From Girardinichthys multiradiatus (taxonomy: Eukaryota > Chordata > Actinopteri > Cyprinodontiformes > Goodeidae), in contig NC_061797.1 of assembly GCF_021462225.1 (NCBI RefSeq), positions 22,281,093 through 22,345,092 on the forward strand: a DNA stretch of 64,000 bases, given 5' to 3'. Positions 13,289 to 26,150 of the stretch are shown in pieces. The notes under the pieces were generated by a model that did no database searches, was not told where the DNA came from, and saw nothing but the letters and a program-made list of their open reading frames with translations. How positions within the stretch are numbered: the stretch's first letter is position 1; every line of letters starts with the position of its first letter. The position numbers and the translations under genes were made by a program.

Positions 13289-13439
13289 TGTGTAAAGGAA
13301 AATATTCAGTTCAGTCATTCAATGATATTTATATCAATTAGAACTTGTAGCTTTTTAGTTATAATTTGCAGATTAAGGGTTTAAATAAAAAGCATATTAG
13401 TAACATTCCAGATTTGAAATTTCTAGACACGTAAAACTG

Positions 13440-13680
13440 GCAGTGATACCACACAAGACTTTGATTCAGGTGGGCTGGAAATACATGCGCACCACACTTT
13501 TCAGATTTTTCTTTGTTAAAAATGTAAAAAAAACATTTCTCATTTTCCTTTTATTTCACATTTTTGCACCTCTTTGTGTTGGTCTATCACAGAATAAACA
13601 TGATAAAATCTGATGAAGTTCTAGGGATGTGAATATCACTTGAAGGTAGTGTACAAGGTGCCTTTAATGACAATGACAGA
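13440..13680 (+). mobile_element. 3' end of a decayed Tc1-like element
   Basis: Contains the sub-terminal signature cacctctttgtgttggtcta and a degraded terminus near 13655-13670 (cacttgaaggtagtgtac). These match the right end of the family whose left end is seen at 38067. Only about 240 bp remain, with no coding region. Confidence 0.55.
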
Positions 13681-16600
13681 CTTTTTGACAGTTAATTAAG
13701 ACATTAACGGCTATGTTCCTAGAGGTCTTCTTAAAATATGAATAAATGGGATTTTGTGTGGTATGAGGATGTTTTTGGGATTCATTTTTCAGGTTTAGGA
13801 AAAAAAGGAGAGCACAAATTTTGTATTATCCAAAGTATAGAGATCATGCAGTTACACTTCTCTACTCATTGCAGTAAATTGCATAGCATTCACCATAGCT
13901 AGGACAGATCAGTAATTCCTAAATTAACAACACCTCACATGGACAGTCCTGGAGGCAGGCAACCTTTTTTTCTCTTAAGATCTTGTGCCTTATTTCCTAT
14001 AATCCATGATACAGCTCATGTTAGCCTATTTGAGTACAGTTAAGAAAAAAAAATATTAAAGCAGAGATAGAAACACTTTTAATGTATATTACTTCAGCGG
14101 TGAGATGGGATGCCCTTAACAGTTACGTTACTTCTTGCACAGGTTTTAAAAATATAGGTGATAATTGGATCCTGAGGTATATGAACGACCATCTGTAAAA
14201 ACAGACTGAAAATGCTTGCTGAATTATTGCAGCTACACAAAGAATTAATGAAAGTTTCATAAATGGTTGTTCCAGCTCCTAGCTCACCAAAAATATTACA
14301 AATAGCACCTTTTACAAAAAAAAACCAAACAGCACAGACATAAAATGTTCTCTCAAATTCACATTTTTGATCATCGATTGTGTTTGACTATGAACTGCAG
14401 CAGTGAATGATTTGGTTACTTTTTCTGTATTTATGTTTATATTTTTAACAAGATAAGTATTACCTTTTACTAAAACTAAGCACTTTATTGTACCGTGGCT
14501 GTCTCACACTTCAGCTATTTTTTCAGTGTTTTTAAGCCATTCATACAGTTTGTGATCATTGTCCATGGTCTTTCTACAATTCTCCGGGACAATGTGAGTG
14601 TACCGCTAAAATAATCTGCGTGACCTCAGTTATGTCTTTAATTCAATTAAATGAAATTAGGAAAAAAACTGGAAATGACTAAAATATCAGTATAAAAAGT
14701 GCTTCTATCACTGTATAGTTTGAATGCAAAGAAAAACCACACTTTGTTACAGTGACATTTACATTTACTTTAGGTATCTTTTATAACCAAGGCCTATGTA
14801 TTGCCATTCATTTATGTTTTTTACTTAAAAACTGCTGCTTACAAAATCAATATTTTTAAGTTGTTCCCATTAATGGAACAGACACCCAACCTTTGTATTT
14901 TATTTTACAATTTTTTTAAATTTAACCTGTTAAATGGTTCTATAAAAAAAAGCTTTAATGCTGCTGGAAAAAGTAAAGATCCCTCTGAGCTCATAATGAT
15001 GTATTATAAATTGCTGCTGAACATGTGCTTCCTGTTTCTCCATGCCAAATGACTGATCATTTATCAACAATGAGCGATGGAGCAGGAATGCATCAGACAG
15101 AAACACTCTATGTTAATATCCTGCTTGAATATCTCAACAGAAGAGTGCTGCAGTGAGCTACTTCAAGCCTTATTCCAGTTTTTGTGCTCCTTTGGCTCCA
15201 ACTCTCAGATGGATTATGAAACTGTGGCTCTGTGAGAGCAACTCCAATCACCGCTCGAGTGTATACTTTAAACCTGACAATCTCGCTGCCTCGGCCACTT
15301 GATGGGAATAAGGGCGTTCCTGCAGGCTTGTTGGTTTGTTTTTGCATGTTAACAGACCTCTTCATAAATTCACAATCACACTTTCATTGTGTCTGTGAAG
15401 CAGGTGTTAAAATTTGGAAGAGTGAGGTCAGGTTATGAAGATGGCAAAGATTTCATAAGCCTCTTAAAATTTGTGCCAAAGAGAGCGGGTGGGGGGTTGG
15501 GGTTATTTCATCAGATTGATGATTTTCATAATCTGCACTGGATTGAGACCAATAATTCAGTCTGTAAAAACGTGCAGATCGTTTGTTGGCATCTTGAAAT
15601 CAAACTCCTATTGAACTGATACAGTATTCTGTATTAAGCAGAAAATCCTTCTGGATGTGAGCATGTTGATCAATGAGATCATAAAACTCTGATGAGTCTT
15701 TTATTGCTTGCCCTGCTCCTAAGACATCTGCTAAATCCTGAGCATTAATGCCCTTATGTGACATTAACAACACTAAAATTTCACTCTTTTGGTGACCATC
15801 TGCTTTTATGAGGCCATTGTGCCTCCCAGACAGCCAAGTTTTCCATTTGTCCTTATTATCTTCTATAAAAATCAAATATTTAGGAGGTATTATAGAGGGA
15901 ACATTGCTGTTTGAGGACTTTTGTTAGCGATTTGACATTAACTGTGTGCGTGATGCAGTTGCTCATGCACTTTTAGAGCCACTTAGCTTTACAGGGATAT
16001 TATTGGTGCAATATAACACATCATTTACAGCTCCAATAAAGGATTTTCTTGATTGTGAGGTTGATCTTATTTTGCCACATCATATGTTGGCACTTATTTC
16101 CATAAATATGCTTGAAAACACTTACAGAAGTAGTTAACATAGATTCTGCCTACAATGCTCTGCCTGTTTTGGATGTAGTTATCTTACCCATTGACCTTAA
16201 TATCAATATCTGTTTACAGCAAGGTTCTTTGGTGGTGCAGTGATGCTAATAAGGAATTTGGTAAATAAATAAATTCATTCACTGACTTGACCCCTGCAGT
16301 AGTGGCATGCCATTTTCTCTTGGGCAGGGACTTTGGGGCTCTGTGCCATTTGAAGGGCTTGTTTCATAGTTTCCCCAAGCAATGCAGGCTGTAAAATGAT
16401 CAATGAATAAATATAGAAACATTTCCTAAGCTGCCCTGAGAGACAAAGGGGGCACAAGAACCTGAAGGCAAATGTGTTAATGGTGTAATCAAGGAAGTGT
16501 ATTACATAATGCATCATATAGTTGATACATGAGCCAACAAGGACTAAGTCAAGTCAGAATATTATAGTGTGCCACAGTTTAGGCACCCCTCAGTTATTTA

Positions 16601-17455
16601 TAGTTTACATTGAACGTTCCAGATTGTCTTGTAATCTTTTAAAGTGATCTTTAATAAAAGTTCCTCTGACTGTGTTTGGAGTTTTGCTGTGTTTTCATTC
16701 ATTTTATATTGGGTTTTTGCATCTTTCTGAGTAAAAAAAAAATGTCTTACATATAGTCTTTGTGTAATTTTCTGCTGGGAGCACCAACATTCTGACATTT
16801 CCATTTCAAATGTAACTCCCAACAGAATGTTGCACATATGATAAACCGACCAATCATTCAGCGAGATATTGGAGATTCAGTAGTTTAGTTAGTCATTACA
16901 CAAGTAAATGGTTGAAGGTTTTGGTGTTGGTAGCATTGGATTTTAATGTAAGCTTGGATTGTAAGACAAAAAGGGTCACTTGGTTCATATTTAATACTGG
17001 GGTCATTGTAACACCAAAATGATTTACAAATCCTGTTCAACCTATATGCAGTTGAATACACTACAAAGACAATATAATTAATGTTCAAACTGATAAACTT
17101 TTTTTTTGCAAATATTCACTCATTTTGAATCTGATATTCACCACGTAATTTAGTCTAGCACAAGCCTAATGCTTATTCACTGATAAAGATACAAACAAAA
17201 TAGACTGATTTCAGATTAATATATGAAATTCTTGAAATAGCTTAATTTTCTGTCTGTGGTGGCACAGGTAAATAAACACCTCGCTACTCATATTATCAGT
17301 TTTTACCAAATGCCAGAAATTAGGAAGCAAAAATATATTTTGGTAAAAAGAGAAACTATAAGTTCATTAGTTATGGGCTACATTTTCTGAAATATAGCAG
17401 AATGTTAACCCAAAATCAGTGCTGCTTTGCAAGCATCCAAACACCCACCCACCTG

Positions 17456-17458
<3 letters not shown>
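13681..17458. other. intronic sequence, no gene supported
   Basis: AT-rich. The frame at 15600-15875 on the minus strand (91 aa, contains SHKGINAQDLADVLGAGQAI) has a protein-like composition but no recognised family, splice context or conserved motif, so I treat it as chance. About 15130-15320 is more complex, possibly conserved noncoding. 16560-16850 looks faintly like a MITE (gtgccacagtttaggcaccc) but no second terminus could be matched. Confidence 0.4.

Positions 17459-17518
<60 letters not shown>
17459..17518. repeat. (CA)n microsatellite
   Basis: About 30 uninterrupted CA units. It abuts the dispersed repeat at 17521. Confidence 0.97.
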
Positions 17519-17521
<3 letters not shown>

Positions 17522-17775
17522 TGTCTTGCTGTATGTTGTAAGGACCTTGCGTTGACTGTCATTGACTTCCAGTAATTTTCATTCATTTTCAACCCTTGCT
17601 ATGGCCAAGCCCTACCCCAACCCTTAACCTAACCAGTACCAGTACATACCTAATCCTAAACCTCACCTAAACTCAATTCACACCTTAGTCCTAAACCTAA
17701 CCCCTAGGAAAATACCAAGTGAGGACCATGGAAATGTCACTTTATAAGAAATGGTCCTCATTCAGCTGCAAAAAC
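17519..17775. repeat. dispersed repeat with telomere-like CCTAAC tracts
   Basis: Begins ttgtcttgctgtatgttgta and passes through several cctaac/ccctaa-like words (about 17610-17705), ending in agtgaggacc and tggtcctcatt. The pattern is a dispersed vertebrate repeat often found next to a CA microsatellite. The inner words are degenerate and not a true telomere array. Confidence 0.5.
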
Positions 17776-19509
17776 CGGAGCATACAAACGCACAAAATAA
17801 ATTTGTTAGCATAAACATAAAGACAATTATTTTCAAAAATGCAACAGAAAAACAAATATGTTTGAGTAAAACCATATTTTCTACATAATTATTAAAATCT
17901 CTAAGACCAGTGCTGTTTGGTCTCTAGAACAGTCATTTGTCTAATGCATCTATTAGCGCTTACCCCTTTTTTTAAATTTAAAATTGCTCTCTCTTGGAGC
18001 GCACCGAGTTAAACTGTCTTTCTCTTATTTATTTCTAGACCTTCTTGTACTTAATGTTCCTTTGTCCAAGCCACCCTCAAAATATCAGTAAACGTGTAAA
18101 TACCAATTCCCACTGACCAACCAACCCACTGCCAGACCACATTAATTACAGCTGCCACACTGCTCCAGCAGCTCTGTCTGATTAATTTCATGTTTCTCGC
18201 TGGCACAAGTCAATACAACTTTAAGGCTCAGGGCTTTAGTAATTGGAACAAACATGGCAGTAGCAATGTTTAGAGCTAAATCTTTGCCAGAGGCACAGTT
18301 CACTGCTGTCATATTATCCTCTTTGTCACACCTCTAAGTGAAGGAGCACAGCTCGAGATGCTCCGGCAAACCTTATAAGCCTAATCATAATAATCCTTTA
18401 TGAATATTACTCACTACCGTCTGTCTGTGGAAGTTTTGTCAATGAATTTATCTGTCAGGTACAAATAAAACATTTTTGCAAAAAATATGGACTCTGAACC
18501 AGATTTCTCACTTTTTATCGAAGTATTTATGCAGTTTTAAATAAGCCTATTGTTTATGCACTTTGCTTTCTTATCACAATAATATTTTTTGTTTGCTCTA
18601 CCACAGAGATGTTTCTCTGTAGCCTGGTCCTGCTATTGATTTTGAACATTAAAATGTTTGTGCTCTATTGTCTTGCCCTAGGTATTTTCTGTACTTTTGA
18701 GCTTAATTGAACATACTCCATATCGGTGGTGGACTCTGCTATTTTCTTATTTTTTCTGCCTTTTGCAATGAGCCAGAAGGACTTTTGTTTCCTCAGCGAC
18801 AGCTCAAAGGCAGGTTTTTCCTTTGCACCTTCTAACTGCTGGGCGGCTTTGTTTCTCACTCAGCCAACCATGAACGGTGTGCATCGTCTACTTCCTTCAT
18901 CTCCCATGCTGTTAAACTCCTCTCTCTAAAGCAGTTTGATGAAAGTGCTCTCAAAAGAAATACATTTCTGTATATAGACAGCCAGCTTCAGTTTTGTTCC
19001 AATTGTGTTGGAAAAACATGAAATGTTTAGATTAGCTTGTCCAATTTCTTGCCAATTAGAATTTGAATGACTATAGGGTGACCGTAGTGTAGTTGCATAG
19101 TTTAGGACGATCCCCACAGTTGTGAATGCCAATAAAAGCCGTATAGCTTTGCTATGTGTTTTTGCCTTTTTTGTTTCTCTCAAATACATCTTTCTTTTAT
19201 CAGTCTTAACAACTCTAAGCTGCAATAAATGCACTAGAAAAAAAAAATCCTGCTCATATTTTTTGCATCTTATTACTTTCCATTGTGATTCTAAGAAAAA
19301 CTGATTCACTGACGTGAATAAATTCCTTGAAAAACTAGGACAAGTTCCTTAAGAATAACTGAATAAAACATAGCAAAAGTAGTGGAAAACAGCAAGCCTT
19401 TTTTTGTCACTGTATTTATTCATTACTGTGTAAGTAGGAATATTTCCTCTCTCTGGTTCTTGGAATTAAGAAAAAGATCACAGTAAACATGATCAAATTT
19501 AATATAATA
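17776..19509. other. intronic sequence with a candidate enhancer-like block
   Basis: No transposon termini seen. The block at about 18130-18440 is less AT rich, without repeat character, and carries clustered homeodomain words (taattaca) beside an E-box (cagctg). I infer only a possibility of regulatory function. Confidence 0.35.
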
Positions 19510-20140
19510 ACAGAGTGATGTGAAAAGTAACCCCTCACCCCTTACTGATTTCCTCTGTGGCTTTATTGTCACACTTAAATATTTCAGGTCATCAGTCAAA
19601 GATAACCCGATTAATAACAACAGGCAGTTTTGAAATAGCAATTTCAATTATTAAGGGAAGAAGTTATCCAAACCAACCTGGTCGTATGTAAAAATTTAAT
19701 TACCCCCCCTTGTTAAATCATGAATTAACTGTGTTTAACTGTAGTAGCCACACCCACGCCTTATTACCAGCTTTACTGTGGAATCTAGAAATAACCTTAA
19801 TAGATCCAGTTTGACGAGACAAAATAGGCTCAAAAAGCAACACTGTCATTCTCTGATGTAAAGAAATTTAAGAATAGATAAGAAACAAAGTCTTTAACAT
19901 TTGAAAGGGTTACAAAGCCGTTTCTAAGGATTGGGTACTCCAGCAAATCACAGTTAGAGCCACAAATGGAAAATACCTGAAAGAAAGAGAGAATGCACCA
20001 ACTATTCATCCAGAAAGTGGTTTTAGTGTGATGGTCTGGGGCTGCTTGGCTGCTTCAGAACCTGGGCAGCTTGGCGTAATTGGTGGAACCATGAATTATG
20101 TCATTAATAGTTCCATCATTAATGGCACCAGAAATGCATG
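19510..20140 (+). mobile_element. decayed Tc1-like transposon, internal deletion
   Basis: Same family as 4901-7115. Shared landmarks include a terminal-type segment (gatgtgaaaagtaacccct), the sub-terminal tttcaggtcatcag and caaccaacctggtcg-like stretch, and a transposase remnant around 20015-20090 (ttagtgtgatggtctgggg, i.e. the S-V-MVWG motif). No open frame persists and the right end is not identifiable. Confidence 0.65.
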
Positions 20141-20639
20141 GCCCTAATAGCCCTGCACAGCAAAGCAATGTACACACTTGTTTAACCATTTTTACAGGAA
20201 GCCTTTCTCTATTTGTTTACAATCTAATTGGTTTTACATGCCTCTTAGATTGAATGGTGTTGGTATGCAGCATGTGGTGTTCAAGTAACTATCCAAATGT
20301 ACAAAATGTTGTAGATCTTGGTAACTTATTTAATTTCATTTATTTAATTTAAATTCTTACCATATGAGTTAACTTTCAAACAAAATATGTTTAATGATGA
20401 ATTTAGAAACTCTTTTAGCATCCCTATATAAAGATGCCCCTGATAAAGGATGTGCAAAAACTATAACAAAAATTCCTCTTTTATTGCAGTTGTATAATCT
20501 AAGAAAACAATTTAGAAAAATCCGACCTTCAATTTATATACATTTTTCTCTGGAAAAAGTCCTATTAGGAAATAAATGTTTTTTTCTTTTTTACAAATTC
20601 ACCAGTCCAGTCACACCTGGTGTTAATACTTTGTATAAT

Positions 20640-21005
20640 TCAATTTAATAAAAGGATAGTACTTTGTCTACTAACATTTCACAAGGTTGGAGCATACAGA
20701 CAGAGGGGTCTTTAAAAAACCCTCTTGGCACAATCTCCCTAGAAAATCCACAGTCCTGGGTCATCTCCAATGTTCTCTTCTCCTCAGTTTGCAAAGGGTT
20801 TCTATATGATTTAGATCTGGGCTCTGGAAGATAGTTTATTTGGAGTTTAGGGAACCATTTTGTGTTGATTTCGTTGTATATTCAACATCATGTCCAGCTG
20901 TAGGACCAATTACCAATTTCTTGGTACTTCAAGAGAGTTCATCTTGCCAAGATTTGTAGGACCTACAGCATCACAGATCCTCCACTGTAGTGCACGTGAG
21001 CTGCC
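20640..21005 (-). mobile_element. decayed Tc1-like fragment
   Basis: The minus strand retains degenerate pieces typical of Tc1 coding sequence, including segments resembling the region around the second catalytic Asp (20900-21000, with tcacagatcctccactgtag on the + strand). There are no intact termini. Family assignment is tentative. Confidence 0.4.
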
Positions 21006-24000
21006 TTTCCACAAAATAGTTCACATTTATTCCAAAGTTTTGTTTTTTTTAATATTTTTTGTTTGAGAGTAAGCTACTTAAATAAAAGATTGATTTACTT
21101 TATGTTTTACATACATACATACATTTGTACAAAGTTTTGTACCTGCAAAATATAAACGATTTTTGAAATGGTAAGATCTCTGGGCCTTATTTACCTGGTT
21201 TACATTAAATGTTATATATTATACAGGGAATAAGTACAAAGCAAAAAAAATTAAATAAGATTGCACAAACCAGATAGCAAATGCAGAAACTCCCAAAGTT
21301 ATTCAGGCTTGGAAAGCCTGAAAGAGCAAAATACTTGAGCTAACACAGAATGAATATTCTGCATCCTGCTGCTTAAATTACGTTGTACGTGTTCAGCAGC
21401 TGTTACTAAACTCCTTACAGAAATTACAACAAGCAGACTGAGCAGACTGTTATAATGTGCTGTAATTTGTTTGAGATCAAGCAAAGCTTAAAACAAAATA
21501 ACACATCATGCAACATAAATTAAAAAATGATAGCATGCAGAACCCATAGTTTGGCTTTGTTTTCTGTAACGGGGCTATTTTTGTATGCTACTGACACATT
21601 TTCAAGCTGGGTGTTTTCTTCTCTCAGTAGTGTTTAGACCATTTACCTTTACATTCAATGCTCAGACCAATTTGTTTTACTTTAAATTTCTGTCCAGTCT
21701 TTGCTACACTTCGCATCAAAGAGATAAAGTTAAGACCCAAATAACACAACGAGCCAAGGAAAAAAATTTTGAGACATCATGGCTGGGTTTAGGTCTTGGT
21801 TTGGTATTACAGCTCACTTTATTCATTCAGGATTTAGGCTTCTTGTGCACCGCAATTAGAGCAAATTACTTTGGCATTTATCTTATTGTGTAGTGACGTC
21901 AAAGAAGAAGGCATTAAGGGCTTCAGATTTCTTTTGTTCCTGACTGTAACGTTTTGCACTTATAGTACACTGTGGCAGAGTAAGAAAGGGATAAGACCCA
22001 AGGATAAAATGATTGAAATTTTCAATCTGGGGCTGAGCAGTAGGAATGAGCTGCAAACAGAGCATCCCTTTGGGGAGAATTGTATGGATTATATTATCCT
22101 GTTGCTGTCCACAGAGACTCTGGGCAATCACTCAGCTGCTTTATATCCTCTCGTAGGTGGTGCTTGATGCCACTGTGTTGCCTTCTCGCTCACCTTGAAG
22201 AATATATGATGACTGTGATCAGTTTTTCATCTCTGACACCTTTTAAGGCACATATTCTTATTCTCTGGTGTTATAGCCCACAGAGATGCTTTGTGTTGCA
22301 TCGCCAGCCCAGCAACACATTACAAGAGATAGTATGCTTTTCAGGATATGGGTCCAAGTGCCGCTCCAGAATACATGATGAGTTGCTTGAGTCTGTGTGT
22401 GAGTGTACACACTGATAATTTTATCGGCATCTTAATTATTTAGCACAATCAGAACATACTTTTGTATAAATTTGCACAGAAATCTCAAAAAAATTACTTG
22501 AAGGAATTTAGATAAAATTTGATTTACCTATTTATGTGGAATGTTGTGCAGTGCCAGACGTAGCGATGACTGTGTTGATTCCAGCTCTTAGAAAGACCAG
22601 TCTCAATCTCCGTGGTTGTGTTCGGGGATTAAGCAAAACTGAAGGCAGGTGTATCATATGTTGATCCTCCAGCATACACGGTTCAGGTGCAGCTTTGTCC
22701 TCACGACGCATTGACCTTTACCCGCAGGCACCTGCTGCGTCTTGCAAACAAGACCTTGACTTTCACACCTGTGTTTCAGGCAATGAGAAGGTTTGGATGC
22801 ACACATGAAGCCATGTTATTCAAAATAAATAAACAGCAAGGGAGCTCTGAGGATGTCTTGACATGCACATAAAAAAAAAAACCTTGCTTAACATCAAAAA
22901 GGAAGCCGACGAAGGTACAAGATGTCCCAAAAATTCATTTTTAAATTAAACAGAGCTTTTCTTTTTGTCATGAGAAATATTATTAGTACATTTATTAAAG
23001 ATTATCAGCCACAGAAATGTTGCTGATTGGAACGCTGAAATATTAGTCAACATTCAGCGTGAGTTTCAAGAATTTTGAGTTGAAGCCAGTAGCAAACAAA
23101 TTACATTGTGTAACTCTGATCTAAAATACAACAATATCTTCCAAGAAGGCAGGATATGTCAATGCTTTGAAAAAAAAGGCATAAAGGCATGGAATATTCA
23201 TTCGTTTGTAATCTCACAGAAATACAGGAAGATGACATTTAAAGTGCTAAATAAAATCTAAAATAGAACAATGTGCTTGATTGTAAAAAATACATTTTCA
23301 TGATTTAACTTAAATCATGAAACTGCAGTCCATGGAAAGAAAACCCATGGTTTTCACATTACAGTCAATATGAGAAGTTCTAAAGGCTTTGAGCAGTTTA
23401 ATAACACTTTTTAAATGCCACTTTTGTTATAGTTTTCAACACCTGCTTCATGGAAAGAATTGCTTATAGACTGACAAACACTACAAGAACATTTTTATAT
23501 CACAGGCAGCAGCTATTTGGTGTTCAGGCTACATGAAACACCTTTAACCCCTTGGTTAGAAATAAATGTTTGCCTCATAGCTTATTTATGCATCTGCAAT
23601 CACATAGGGTATATTTGAAACCATCAATTACATACAACAGACACAGACAAGCTGGAGTATTTTCCACATGCACCTCTGTACAATGTACAGTTTATAGTTA
23701 TAGCCTGTATGTTAAGCATTTGTGTAGCCAATGCAAAAACTGTTTCCAGTGTCAACATGACACCCTTGTCTTAAAAAGAGAACATCTAAAACCCACAAAG
23801 CACTTTCATAGATATAACTCGGTTGTTTTAAAATTCAAAACCAAGTAAATAACATTAAATCATGAAATCTAAAAGAAATAAGTAGTGGCATAATGCAAAT
23901 CTGACTTCCTATTTATTTTTTAAATACAACGCCGAGCATTTATATGTAAATTACCAAAGAACAGCGACCTAAAGCTTACTTTGAATCTTGAGTTCAATTT

Positions 24001-26029
24001 TCATTTTCGACAACGCAGCTAAAGGAATGACGACGACAGAGGCTGCAAGACGAGAAAAAAGAGCTTGTAATAAAAAAGAAGCGGAGATAACAGACTCCTC
24101 TTTTTTTAAGGTGGAATCTGAATGGTGAGCCTGTTTTTCTAAAACTAATCACATCTGTGGACTCTGATTTGCAGGAAATTAACTTCAGAATTACATCTCA
24201 AAGATCCAGACAAACCTATGTCTGAATTCTCCCACCCACCTTTTCTTTTGAATAAATTAAGCTTAAAAGCTTGCAGCATTTTATTTATTCATAGTTTTTC
24301 CCTTACTCTCTGACTTTGTAGTTTTTGATAGTCAGAGCTAATTTCTACTTGTTCCCATAAACGTACCATCATATTTTTGTTGCAAACGGTCTCTGCATTC
24401 TAATTCAGATATTCACATTGAAGGGCCAACACCTTCTTTATCAGAACCTCCACAAACACATGTGCTCGACAAAAAAGAAGAAATATTTCAGCAATAAGTG
24501 ACTTAACCTTGATCCGCTTGTATGATTTAAATTATACGATAGCGATTGAGATGTGAGTGAAATGTGTTCAGTCACTTGGTGTCATGGTCACAGTCATTAT
24601 CCCTGACAGGCTAAAGTAAAGCTAAAGACTTTAGTCCTTGAGCTAAACCGAGGTCCATTACCAGCCTATAACAACAGTTCACCCTTATGGGGAGTGTGTT
24701 GCACACACACTGTCACTTAGTAGTTTTGTTTCTATTAGGAATCATCACCTTGCAGAAGTTTTAGCTCTGAAAACCAGTTGAATTGTGTTTTCTCCACATC
24801 ACGAATCCAGCTTTAAACCCAGGAAAATACTGCAAATGAATCATCGCTCTTTTGTGAGCTTGGAATAGCTATCATCTTTTCATCATGAGAAGTGGTGATA
24901 ACAGAGTGGATTTAATTCAGTGGGAAAGTTTTTGATTTAGGTTTTCAGACACATTAACAGCTTATTTGTTGAGCCAAAATTCGGCTTCTTTGCTTCAAAC
25001 CACCAGTATTGCTATTTCAGACTGTTTTAAACTAGCAATATGTAACTCATGAAAAAGCCAGTTTCCTGAGATAAATCTACAAAATTTCTGGCATTTAAAA
25101 ATAAATTTCTGTTTAATACCAAACATATTTCTTTTCCCTGCTATTTTTAAATTAATATGGTTGCATGAGCTTGAAAGCAAGGTCTTCTCATTTGTCCAAT
25201 TATGATTTTTCTTTTTCGTCTTTCTGGTATTGTATTATTTTGGTACTGTTACTGTTATGGGCAGTTTGTCTGACCAGTTTCCATCTTGTCTTTTCCTCAA
25301 TTTGGAGAAATGTCCAGTTTTTGATAATGTTACTATTGTCCAAAATGTACACTCTTTGATGTCTTCCCTGTATCATGGTATTTTAATCTAATGCTGCAAT
25401 TTTTTATACTCTTGTGTTGACTGATACCTTTCTATTGTGAGAACAATTTGGTCTTTGTAACATCGCTGGGAATCCTGGCTTTAGCAAAGGATGTCGACAT
25501 TTCTACTTTAGCTCTGTTTAAGCGTTCTCTGTAATCAAACTTTTCTGCTTCAAATCATTTGGAATGAGAATTTTATTTCAGGCTTTCATGAGATTTAGAA
25601 AGGTCAGTTACCAGATCCTACATGTGAATAACTCCTTTTAATGTTGTTTTAATTTCACAGAACTCTATTTTACAGAACATTATTCATTTCAGTTTAAAAT
25701 AATATTTCAAAAATATATTTTCATGAAAAGAATAATTAGAAGGAAGAAAACTTCTCAGGCAGCTACTTCTTCTGCACCATTTTTGAGTCAGAAACCAACA
25801 AATAAGTGTTTATGTATAGGAAAATCCACCTTTTATTACATAAATGTGTTATTCTGTGGCTCTAAAGAAAAACCTAAGGTAGAGTAAAACCATTGAGAGT
25901 CATAGATGAGTGTCTAATGTCTTTAAACATTTTAAAGCAGTCTGAACCATTTAGACTGATTTTGTTTTAATATGTCAGGTGTTTATAATAAAGCAAATCT
26001 ATCTGTTCAATTTTTTGTTTCCTTCACAG
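21006..26029. other. intronic sequence upstream of the gpc5 exon
   Basis: AT-rich and apparently free of recognisable transposons. It ends with a good polypyrimidine tract (ttttttgtttccttcacag) at the acceptor. An atacatacatacat run lies at about 21110-21125. Blocks at about 21880-22400 and 22550-22800 are more complex unique sequence, with no exon recognised. Confidence 0.45.
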
Positions 26030-26150
26030 CTACACACGGCGTGTAGTTGGAAATGGAGTCAGAGCCCAGAGTACCAACCCTGAAGTCAAAGTGAAAGGAG
26101 AAGACCCTATAATAAACCAGATCATCGACAAACTGAAACACATCAATCAG
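26030..26150 (+). CDS. gpc5: glypican-5 internal exon (end of core domain)
   Basis: This exon encodes 40 complete codons preceded by the last base of a split codon, with no stop. It starts after a pyrimidine-rich tract ending in ttcacag and ends before gtaaggt, so both splice sites are canonical; the entry phase is after two codon bases and the exit phase is 0. The peptide contains VVGNGVRAQ, NPEVKVKG and DPIINQIIDKLKHINQ. The last is the conserved glypican helix just before the glycosaminoglycan attachment region. From memory of the family, VKG-DPVINQIIDKLKH is closer to GPC5 than to GPC3, its sister, which has a KGPEPVVSQIIDKLKH form. The next exon continues in frame. Glypicans are GPI-anchored heparan sulfate proteoglycans at the outer cell surface that modulate Hedgehog, Wnt and FGF signals. 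Fish carry several gpc5 paralogues and I cannot tell which this is. Confidence 0.9.

Noticed and set aside
15600..15875. 91-aa minus-strand open frame with protein-like composition
   Set aside because: No recognisable domain, start context or splice signals, and long frames by chance are expected in 64 kb. A protein search or cross-species alignment would decide.
16560..16850. MITE with gtgccacagtttaggcaccc start
   Set aside because: No inverted partner or target duplication was found.
17610..17705. Interstitial telomere array
   Set aside because: The words are irregular and never form more than a few tandem ccctaa units.
26030..26150. Assignment to glypican-3
   Set aside because: GPC3 shares the IIDKLKHINQ word, but VKGEDPIINQ here and the SGDCDDEDGC block in the next exon fit GPC5 better, from memory of both sequences. 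Phylogeny would settle it.
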